Shown piece after piece: positions 55,901 through 64,000 of a stretch of DNA of 64,000 bases. Positions within the stretch are counted from its first letter, which is position 1. Every line of letters begins with the position of its first letter. A model generated the notes under the pieces. That model ran no database searches and was not told the DNA's origin. It was given only the letters and a program-made list of their open reading frames with translations. Source of the DNA: Gigaspora rosea (Eukaryota; Glomeromycota; Glomeromycetes; Diversisporales; Gigasporaceae). The stretch is taken from assembly GCA_003550325.1 (NCBI GenBank), contig QKWP01000101.1, positions 361,254 to 425,253 on the forward strand. The letters are read 5' to 3'. The translations under genes and the position numbers were made by a program.

Positions 55901-56344
55901 ATCTCATTCGCATTTTTGTAAAAAAAAAAAAAATTAAAATAAATCTAAACTAAAAGCAAAAACATAATCACTTATAACCTTATCCAAAAGTTTTAAATGC
56001 CATGAATGTCCCAACCTTGACTGTGATGTTATCATTATTGATGATGTGGTGGTATAGAATATTCAAAAAAACAATCATTGTATTTTTAATTCTCTTTATA
56101 AATAAAATAAAATAAATGATATACTTACATTATAGTAAGGATAAAGTCGAACAGAAACTGTCTAAAATGCCTAATTTATCAGAATCTTCTATCTGGATTA
56201 AGGTAAGTACTAGTTTAAACAATTATGTAATTGTGTGTACAATAATTCTCAACAATATATCTTCAGCCCATTCATTGTACATTGGAAAAGAATGAACATG
56301 ACGAAAAAAAGCCTAAACCCAAGCCCTCATTAAGTCCCATTTCG
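52971..56344. other. gene-free stretch with a G/T-skewed segment
   Basis: No gene. Positions 53455-53960 are markedly rich in G and T on the plus strand with very little C. The complement has an open stretch of about 85 codons without a start ATG (T- and H-rich), which reflects composition. Positions 55175-55400 contain loose repeats of GTTCTTTGTGGTGTTTTGAC. A (TA)n run lies near 53095-53112. Confidence 0.4.
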
Positions 56345-56422
56345 CAAGTATTCCACACCATACTCTACGTCATACTCCACGTCACACTCCACATTACACT
56401 CTACATCACATTCCATGTCATA
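56345..56422 (+). repeat. 12-bp minisatellite CACACTCCACGT
   Basis: Six tandem 12-bp units (CATACTCTACGT, CATACTCCACGT, CACACTCCACAT, TACACTCTACAT, CACATTCCATGT, CATAAT...). An imperfect but clear 12-bp period. Confidence 0.7.
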
Positions 56423-56824
56423 ATAACTTAACCGTTTCTCTTCCTGTGAATTTAAGTTGGTGGACGAGTGAAGAAGAATGCAGAAAAATGGTAGTAGATA
56501 GTTCATAATTAGTTATGTTATCAATACTGCGAGAAGTCCGATTCAATGTTGCAGACATTTTTAAAATTGTGAAGGCAAATACTTTAATAATAAAAATAAA
56601 ATAATTAAATTGGGACACTATCAAATTTTTATCAAATATGAAAGATTCCGATTTAAACATGTGCCAATAAATGAGTGAAAAAAGCACAGATTGTTACATA
56701 AGACCTGTACAGTCGTCCCTCTCTATAATCACCAAGTCCGTCGCACCCTATTTTGGTGATTGTAAAGAGGTGTGACTATAAATAAAATACCTCATTATGG
56801 TCATCTATAGGCGAAATGTGGCGT

Positions 56825-57190
56825 GCATCCATCTAAAACTTTTTTTCTTACTAAGTTAACGATACATGGCCACTAATTAAAAGTTGTAGAGCTCGTCGAG
56901 ATGCATCTAACGGTGGTTAGATCATCCAAATCGGCCCGGTGGATGGCGAGATACCGTCGAAAAACGATTGGCCGACTATATAAAATCTCTATGTAAACAA
57001 TATTTGTTTACTTAAGAGATTTTATATAGTCGGGCAATAGTTTTTCGGCGATATATCGCCATCCACCGGGCCGATTTGGATGATCTAACCACCGTTAGAT
57101 GCGTCTCGACGAGCTCTACAACTTTCAATTAGTGGGCATGTATCGTTAACTTAGTAAGAAAAAAGGTTTTAGATGGAAGCACTCCATATT
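56825..57190. mobile_element. long foldback element 3, nested
   Basis: The arms of about 170 bp (TTAGATGGAAGCACTCC-like end, TTAACGATACATGSCCACTAAT, AGAGCTCGTCGAGATGCATC, GGATGGCGAGATA, ACGATTGGCCGACTATATAA) are inverted around about 57005. The core is shared with the foldbacks at 5605 and 6234. Confidence 0.7.
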
Positions 57191-57235
57191 TATTTCGCCT
57201 ATAGTGATTTTCATATGTAGTCTCCATCACGGATT

Positions 57236-57405
57236 TTTATTAGTCGGCCAATCGTTTTTCAACGATATCTCGCCATCCACTGGGCCGATTTGGATGATCT
57301 AACCACCGTTAGATGCATCTCGACGAGCTCTACAACTTTCAATTAGTGGGCATGTATCGTTAACTTAGTAGGGAAAAAAGTTTAGATGGAAGCACTCCAC
57401 ATTTC
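57236..57405 (+). repeat. extra half-arm of foldback element 3
   Basis: A direct copy of the right arm of 56825-57190 (AGTCGGCCAATCGTTTTTCA through TTAACTTAGTAGGGAAAAAA and AGATGGAAGCACTCCA). The element therefore has three arms in the pattern left, right, right. This could come from unequal exchange or an aberrant gap repair. Confidence 0.65.
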
Positions 57406-58034
57406 GCCTATAGGATCACTCTCATAGATAATTTTAAATATACGTGAATATGAAAATTGGCCGATCAGATTGTATATTTATTTAAAAATTGGTGACTATA
57501 ATGAGGGTTTTTTATTAATAAAATTGTTAAAAAATCAAATTTTCATGGTGATAGTGATTATAAGCGATTTGTGACTATAATGAGGTTTTTTTACTATGTT
57601 TGAGTCCGTCGCGCAAAATCAGGTGCTTAAATAGAGGTGTGACTATATGGGGTGTGACTATAGGGAGGGACGACTGTACAATAATAATAGAGTACATACG
57701 TAGATTAGAGCTTACATGGCCTTATGTTCATATAAAAAATAGCTTGTAATCTATTATAATAGAATGTTTAAAATGAACGCATATAGGTTAATAAATTCAA
57801 AATTTGACAAATTTTATTATTCAAGAGTGATATTTAGTTCCTGCAAACACCAACATGTGCTCAATTCCTATACAAACCTACCAGGTGGCAGAAATAGAAG
57901 GCGACAACAGCCCATCTTGAATCAGTAGTCAATTAATACAACCAAATATTTTTTGATATAGTATCGTGAATATTTTTATTATATATTTATATAATTGTTA
58001 TACAATGTTTTATTAGCTATATGTTTATAATAAA

Positions 58035-58508
58035 TTGGCCCCTATACCCAGAAAATTTAATAACGATAGTTTTCTAATACCTAACCAGAGAACTTCTGAA
58101 TTTTGCAGAGCCGTGCAAGCTGAGCATACGGTGATCGCTGTAGAAGATAATACACTAAATATCTCAGATCCCATTTCATCATCCTCCTCTAAGATATTAA
58201 TTTCTAATCTTAACAACAATCTGATGCTGACTTATCCTAATGATGAACTACTATCAGACGATATTGACAATACTAGCACTAATCTAAATACAATTCCTTT
58301 ACTAGAAGAAATTTTTACAAACCTACACTCAGATACCTCTGAAGAATATGACCTACAAGCATGTTATAACAAATTTCTTTATCATCACAGATTACAAACC
58401 CTCCCTTCACCACAAACTATAGGCTCATTTTTAGAATATATACAAAAAAACTACCCAATGTACTACAGCAACCAATATATTAGGATCTCTATAAAACCTC
58501 ATCCATGA
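58035..58508 (+). pseudogene. LINE ORF1-like frame
   Basis: An open frame of 157 codons upstream of the endonuclease. It is rich in S, N and D in the first two thirds (NISDPISSSSSKILISNLNN) and has FLEYIQKNYPMYYSNQYIR near its end. I see no zinc knuckle or RRM. Its position suggests a nucleic-acid-binding ORF1 or the N-terminal part of the polyprotein. No homologue is recognised with certainty. Confidence 0.4.
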
Positions 58509-58794
58509 ATTAGTTATTACTTTATGAAGGCACATATTTACCTACCATATGAAGATTTCTAGCCAGGTCACTTCTTTTCACCCTTTGAGGACCTGCATGT
58601 ATTTCACAATCTTGAATTAAAATCACATACTAGTTTTAACTCACATCCTAGCAATAAACAATTTCCAATTACCAGCTTCTATTGATGACTTCTTTGATCC
58701 TACACTTTCCCTTACTTCACTACCTCATAACAGTCTACCAACTACAAATAACAACCTCTTAATACCTTCAAACTCTTAATCTACTCGTAACTTA

Positions 58795-59540
58795 TATATT
58801 AATATCACTATCCACAATGTTAGAGGTTTAATTCAGCTTCTAAGAGACAAATATGGCAAGATTATTGCATCAACCACAATATTTCTATTGCTTGTATTAC
58901 AGAAACCAAAATTTCACACAAAACCAAACTCTCATTTTGTAACAACAATTTATATACATATTATTGGGCTATTGCTGATAGTTCAATAGAAGGTGCTGCT
59001 TTATAATTCATAACTATCTTAAACCTCATGTTCATAGCTGTCATACACACCAAGGAGGTGCAATTGCACTTGACCTTTTCTTTAAAAGCAATATTAAGTT
59101 ACGAGTTATTTCTGTTTATTTATCTTCAACTGATTATCAAAAGAAACAATACTCAGAACACTGTTATTAACTAGATTTTACAAGCTCGACAACTAAATAT
59201 TCATCCTATTATTCTTGGGGACTTTAATATACAGGACAATACTATAAGCTCTTCTTCTTCCAAATACAAACTTATCAACTTTCTATATTATACAAACATG
59301 TTTGACATAGATGCCCATTTTAACAATACACATTATACTTGGTCAAATAATCTGGCTCATAGTAGAATTGACTATATATGAACAGATTCATTCAACATAC
59401 AATTATTTTTTTATATGACCTTGATAATAGTCAGACTAGTACTTTTAGTGATCATTCTATTCTTTTTTCTTCCTGGACATTTCCTAATGCTTATAGCAAA
59501 CCTCCTCATATGCATACTGGTGTTAGTCGAAGAATTTTTA
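58795..59540 (+). pseudogene. LINE apurinic-like endonuclease domain, broken
   Basis: The endonuclease that nicks the target DNA. Readable motifs are ITIHNVRGL (58804-58830), IACITETKIS with the catalytic glutamate, IILGDFNIQDN (LGDFN at 59214-59228), YTWSNNLAHSRIDYI and, near the end, TSTFSDHSILFSSW (SDH at 59447-59455). These sit in at least three phases with several stops, so the domain is inactive. The order and spacing fit the exonuclease-endonuclease-phosphatase fold. Confidence 0.65.
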
Positions 59541-59552
59541 ACTACAAATCTA

Positions 59553-59803
59553 CAGTGTTGTCACTTGGACGTGTCCATACTATGTTTTTTGTCCAACGTC
59601 CAAGATTGTCCAAAATCGTCCAAACCTATGTCCCATGTTTAACTAATCAATAAAGTAATTTAAAAAAATATATAATTATATATTTTTTTAGGTGCTGGGC
59701 TCATTGGTGAAAAAATTAAAATAGATTATCTTAATAAAATTTTAAGTAATTTTAATTTGAAAAATGTCCAAAATGTTCAAAAAATGTCCAAGTGACAACA
59801 CTG
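59553..59803. mobile_element. hAT-like MITE inserted in the LINE
   Basis: The ends CAGTGTTGTCACTTGGAC and complement are perfectly inverted, and CAAATCTA is perfectly duplicated on both sides (59545-59552 and 59804-59811). The arms repeat GTCCAAAATNGTCCAAA. Removing the insert and one duplicate restores the LINE reading from FNYKS into MSTDQ. Confidence 0.9.
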
Positions 59804-59811
59804 CAAATCTA

Positions 59812-60380
59812 TGTCAACAGACCAGTGAACAGAGTTCTCAGAGTATATTACCCAGCTATTTTTGCAGCACAATATATCTATTTCAGTAAATACTCATGAA
59901 AATATTGATACTACCTGGCACAAAATTCAACACTCTATTCTACAAGCAGCAATCCAATTAATTCCAAACAAAATATCTCGCAAATGTAGCTATAACCATA
60001 AATATACACAACACTGTACTGCTCTTTATACTGGACTCAAAAAACTTGGCCACCTTATTAAAAAGATTAAAAATACCTCAAAACTTTACCTTCCACATAT
60101 CAACTCACATATTCTTTTTATTAATTCCTACACTAAAGCCAATTTGGATCCTTTTTTATCACTTGATACTGCTAGTACTCATCCTGGCTTCAATATGCCT
60201 ATAAAGTCTGGAAACAAGTCTATCATGCATACCAGTTAGAATATTCTCTTCTTCTTCAACAACAAATTAATTATGTCTCTGAAAAACGATGTGAAACTCT
60301 AACTTCCAAACCTAAACAAGCTATTAATAGCATTCTTGATGGTACCAACCTCCTATACACTTTTTGAATATTAAACTCAA
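59812..60380 (+). pseudogene. LINE linker between endonuclease and reverse transcriptase
   Basis: An open frame at 59862-60239 (125 codons) with THENIDTTWHKIQHSILQAA and IQLIPNKISRKCSYNHKY. This is the helical linker typical of fungal LINE polyproteins, which binds neither metal nor substrate as far as known. It is followed by stops and a shift before the polymerase. Confidence 0.5.
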
Positions 60381-61616
60381 TAATCAACTTGTCACAGAAC
60401 CTAACTCAATCAAACAGCATATCAAATCACATTACCACAATTGGACTGCTCACAGACCTATTAACCAATCTCTCTTTGACAATTTTTGGTATTAAGATTA
60501 TCAGCCTCTTCCTCATATCAATCCTGCCTGGTATACCTCTCTTACTGTCCTTATTACAGAAGAAGAAGTTCTTCAAACAAAATCCAAACTTCCCAATGGC
60601 AAAGCCTGTGGTCCTACAGGAATTAGCTATGAAATGATCAAACACCTTGGTTCTCATGTATTACTACACTTACTGCTTTGTTTAACCGATGCCTTTCTGA
60701 AAATCGTATTCCTAAACTATGGAAACATGGAAGAATTTTTTCTTTTTCAAAAACAACACTTTTGAGGGTAATCTAAATCTTGCAAGACCTATTAGCCTTA
60801 TTGAACACATACGAAAACTTTATACAAAAATTTTTACTAATAGACTGAATCAAGTTTTCTCAAAACATACTATACTATCTCCTTATAACTATGTTACACT
60901 TCCAAACAATAGCACTTTTATTCCTATTCACATTCTAAACAATCTAATTGAAGATGCAAATTGTAATCACAAAGAAATTTGGCTATTGTCTCAGGATATG
61001 AGCAAGGCTTATGATTCTATTAACTTTACACTTTTTAAATATTCTCCCACTTACCTTATTTTACCATCTAGTATAATTAACATCCTTCTGGATTTACTAA
61101 CTGACAGACAAAATCAAGTCATTACTAATCTTGGCCTTACTGCACCTTATCAGGTCCAGAATGGTATAGATCAGAGTGAAACTATTACTCCTCTTCTTTG
61201 AAGAATTAACTATAATTCTTTAATTACTCATATTCATACAAATACACCCAGTTACTCAATTGGCACATCTTGGATAACTAATCTCAAATACCAAACATTT
61301 GACAAAATCCAAACAAAATGCTCTGTTCTGGCCTATATGGATGATACTTTGTGGATTGCCTCTTCACAAACTGAACTTACTAGAATGATCTCTATTGCAG
61401 AATCTTTCTATACTATGGCTAACATTCAAGTTAATCCATCTAAATCCATTTTATAAACTAATTTGAAAGTAAATAACTATACTCCTATTATTTTTAATAA
61501 CCATGCCCTTCCACTATGGCCATCATATCAACCTTTCAAATTTCTTGGATACTGGTTTACACTTGACAACAAACAATCAAAGCAAACATATCTATTAATA
61601 ACAGAATCTTCTTAGT
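60380..61616 (+). pseudogene. LINE reverse transcriptase, broken
   Basis: Reverse transcriptase that copies the element RNA at the nicked target. Motifs in order are EEEVLQTKSKLPNGKACGPT and GISYEMIKHLG (about 60557-60650, an earlier phase), then a long common phase from 60719. That phase has RPISLIEHIRKLYTKIFTNR, LSQDMSKAYDSIN (first catalytic aspartate), QVQNGIDQSETITPLL, then a TGA at 61199-61201 where this family usually has a tryptophan. It goes on to LAYMDDTLWIASS (YMDD at 61334-61345, the catalytic pair), VNPSKSIL with a TAA after it, and FKFLGYWFTLDNKQSK, ending at a TAG near 61614. Two internal stops in an otherwise continuous frame suggest fairly recent death. Confidence 0.7.
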
Positions 61617-62207
61617 TTATCAATATTGCTAGAACTAAAAAAATTACTAATACACAAGCATGATATATTATTATTAATTAAAAACATACTAAAATAATTT
61701 GCACTCTGATCGACATAAATCTGCACGCTGATTGGTCATTTATTCTTGATTTGATTGGGTAATTCAGTACACGTGCACAATATGTCATTGATTTAAAGTT
61801 CGTCTGTTAGAACATTTTTGATTGGTCATCTTTCAGAAACGTGACCAGTATGTAGAAAAATTTTTATAATCATAAAGTCATACAATATTGCACTTTGCCA
61901 TTTTTGATTTGCTATGTCCAAAAACTGTAATTCGACCGTGAGAAAATTAATGCCATATGATCATTTGCATGTTAATATTATAATAATTCATCATTGATCT
62001 ATTAATGTAAATTAATAATCAGTTATCATCAATTTTATTTAAAAAATCGACTTTCGATCATTACATGCACTTTGCATTTTTGAAATTTAATAATTGACTT
62101 CCGTTCGTTATACACACATTATAACTTTAAATTAGATTGAGATATGAATAATGTTAATAACATACATTAGTAAGTCACATGCTGTGTATCGCCAGAATGG
62201 TAATATT
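61617..62207. other. AT-rich sequence after the LINE
   Basis: No gene. It has GATTGGTCAT twice (61728-61740 and 61819-61831) but no clear inverted repeat. Confidence 0.4.
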
Positions 62208-62868
62208 TATCCCTTAAACTGTAAGCAAATCCAGGCAAATTTGGCTGAAAAATTGCTAAAAATATGCTTATGATCTATATTTTTTAAAACTTAAGATATT
62301 TAATTAAAATTTTTTTTTGATAATATTTGAAAATAAGGATTATATTATAGTAGTATTTAATTTTATATTACAAGAAAAAAAGTTTAAGTTGCTAATAAGC
62401 TAAAAATAGACAAATTTTAAAAAATTTTTTATCCAAAAAAAATTATCTACTTTTCTTGGCGAATTCTATCAATATTAGCACTAGCTTTCTAATTTAATAG
62501 AATAATATAGTTTATAAAAAGGATTACAACTTTTATTATTGCAACTTTTGTAATTTACTTGTAAAAAATAGGACTTGTATTAGAAGTGAAAATTTTTTTA
62601 ATAGATGGGAACATATAAAATTTAAGAAAACCTAAAAAAAATTTTATAGTAAAAATTTTAAAATAAAAACTTTAAACTTTTATTGCTTTAAAGTTTATTA
62701 ATAATTTTAAAAAATTTTCATAATAAAGTTTATAAAATATCTTTTAAAGAAAATATTTTATAAATAAAGTATACCCCATATGCTTAATAAATTTTTATTT
62801 TATTTAAAAAAATGTAATATTTCTAAAAATATCCAGGCAAATTTGCCTGGATTACAGTTTAAGGGATA
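62208..62868. mobile_element. mariner-like MITE with TCCCTTAAACTGTAA ends
   Basis: The inverted ends TCCCTTAAACTGTAA and complement have TA on both sides (62208-62209 and 62867-62868). A CCAGGCAAATTTGCCTGG palindrome motif stands next to both ends. The middle is A/T-rich and non-coding, about 650 bp. Confidence 0.65.
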
Positions 62869-63084
62869 ACAATAACTCACAATAGAAACTATATAATAAT
62901 TCAAAATTTAATTGCATATTATATAGTCAAAACAATTAAGTAAGTATTTAATTGACAATTTGCGATAGAAGGAGAATTTTAACCAGGGTGATTTTTATAA
63001 TAAAACATAATAAAATAGGAATCATGATTCTATAGTTTTATAAAATTTTTTGAATTTTAATTGCTTATAACTTTTTATTTACTT

Positions 63085-63190
63085 AACTAATTTTACTAAT
63101 CTAGCTATCATTAGAATCACAAAAACTAGCTCTACAACTTTTATTAAAAGTCTACAAGATATTAACTTAATAAAAAATCAACTTTACATA
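63085..63190 (+). repeat. solo half-arm of the AGCTCTACAACTTT foldback core
   Basis: CTATCATTAGAATCACAAAA, AGCTCTACAACTTTTATTAA and TTAACTTAATAAAAAATC follow the order of the core arms at 5.9, 6.6 and 57.1 kb. No inverted partner is near. It ends with AATCAACTTTACATAG, a satellite A motif. Confidence 0.45.
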
Positions 63191-63339
63191 GTCAGGAATG
63201 CTAATTTTTGTATTTTATATGTAATTTATATTAAGTGTTATGTATTTTATTAATACAAATTTTCCTTTTTTCACGAATTGTCAATTAAATCAAAAAATGG
63301 ATGGATTGCTTAATATGAACACATATAGGTCAGCAGAAA

Positions 63340-63840
63340 TTTTCAGTGGTATAATAGGTCACTAAATGTTGATTTTTCATTTTACATTATATGGAATCCT
63401 TGGTCAGTCGAATTTTTTTTTTTTAATTTACTGCAAATAGAATAAATATTTGCATTTAAGGTTATACAAGGATAATTTTTTATTTTGTGCAACTAGAAAT
63501 TAACCAGCAATCATGGTTTTCTGATCAGTCCTATTAGACAATTATGGGAAATTAAGGTCTCCATTGGATGACATCGAATGAAAATTGCAGGAAAAATAGA
63601 TGTCAAAAATCGAAAAATGGGCAAATTTTAAAATCTAAAAAAAAAATAATTTAAAAAAATTGAAAAAATGGAATGGCAGAAAATGCAAAACGAAAAATCA
63701 ACTTTGCATAATCTAATAATCTGAACTAACAATAAAACTAACTCGCACATTGTCCTAAGAATGAGATTTTTGCTTTTTTTTTTTAACTCTTAAACCAAAC
63801 AAAGTTAATTTTTCATTTTGTATTACTACCACTATTTTTT
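63340..63840 (-). repeat. satellite A in reverse orientation
   Basis: Units such as GTTGATTTTTCATTTTACAT, TATGGAATCCTTGGTCAGTC, AATTTACTGCAAATAGAATA and, later, AAAGTTAATTTTTCATTTTG are the complement of the units in the 26.8-30.5 kb tract. About three units, partly scrambled by intervening unique sequence at 63500-63680. Confidence 0.55.
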
Positions 63841-64000
63841 AATTTTTTAATTTTATTTGTTTTAGATCCCAATTGTACTGATTGTTTGATATTTACATGC
63901 TACACATCACTGGAATATTGAGTGTATAAAGATCATTTACGTATTAAACTAAGTAATTAAAATAAGCTATTCAAGTTCATGTTTATTTACTATTTAATTT
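63841..64000. other. window end, AT-rich
   Basis: Nothing recognised. Confidence 0.4.

Larger units (their letters stand above)
56708..57678. mobile_element. pogo-like non-autonomous element
   Basis: The ends CAGTCGTCCCTCTCTATAAT and complement (ATAGGGAGGGACGACTG) are inverted with TA on each side. Subterminal GTGACTATA repeats occur on both arms (TGTGACTATAAAT, GGTGTGACTATATGG). It is 971 bp with no transposase. The middle is taken by the foldback at 56825 and a third half-arm. Confidence 0.75.
57790..61616 (+). mobile_element. degraded LINE (non-LTR retrotransposon)
   Basis: Contents in order are an ORF1-like frame (58035-58508), an endonuclease region (58795-59540), a linker (59820-60380) and reverse transcriptase (60380-61616). 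The borders are approximate: the 5' end lies near 57790 and I find neither a poly(A) tail nor target duplications. The frame is broken in many places. A hAT-like MITE with a perfect target duplication is inserted at 59553. Confidence 0.7.

Noticed and set aside
56418..56687. 89-codon minus-strand frame
   Set aside because: No recognisable domain, a hydrophobic low-information translation and no supporting signals. Left unannotated.
60427..60657. Minus-strand 76-codon frame in the LINE
   Set aside because: A shadow of the reverse transcriptase on the plus strand.

Overview
The window looks like a gene-poor, strongly AT-rich piece of a fungal nuclear genome. The best guess is an arbuscular mycorrhizal fungus (Glomeromycotina, Rhizophagus-like). 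That is an inference from three things: a fragment at 22.1 kb with the leader motif typical of the expanded kinase families of these fungi (YENVIKWIPF), a CACTA-like (Plavaka-type) transposase relic, and a LINE relic, all set in very dense small DNA transposons. I see no bacterial operon, rRNA, tRNA gene or CRISPR array.

Only one gene looks like an intact host gene: a 117-residue secreted protein on the minus strand at 36063-36416. Other coding matter is mobile or broken. It comprises a two-frame DUF7869/DNCSGQNKN-type protein (16844-18604, minus), a kinase-leader fragment (22061-22261), a possible degraded gene (34014-34480), a Plavaka-type transposase relic (47209-49825), a Ty3-type gag relic (51819-52610) and a LINE relic with endonuclease and YMDD reverse transcriptase (57790-61616).

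Layout. 0-4 kb: AT-rich, with one pogo-like MITE. 4-10 kb: diverged satellite B, split by a tRNA-derived SINE (itself holding a hAT-like MITE), two large foldbacks and a 3-kb TIR element that contains a train of alternating palindromes. 13-30.5 kb: satellite A and a spacer module, split by a 10.5-kb TIR-bounded insertion (with a 7.3-kb TIR unit carrying the DUF7869 gene inside it), a gap-containing TIR element and a small PIF-like MITE. 31.4-33.7 kb: a 2-kb element with 8-bp minisatellite arms and a 10-bp target duplication, whose empty site is still visible at 44.3 kb. 34-39 kb: the most gene-like stretch. 40.4-43.4 kb: satellite B again, split by an A/T-only TIR element. 43.4-50 kb: foldbacks, a pogo MITE, a GC-rich-ended TIR element and the Plavaka relic. 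50-53 kb: LTR-element relic with nested MITEs. 56.7-64 kb: pogo-like element, LINE with a hAT MITE in it, a mariner-like MITE and inverted satellite A.

The window is best read as a stratigraphy of nested insertions. Several are dated relative to each other by intact target duplications and by paralogous empty sites. Two single-N joints (8887, 15432) and the 967-bp N gap sit in repeats; at least the first joint looks like an unmerged contig overlap. All repeat boundaries were read by eye.
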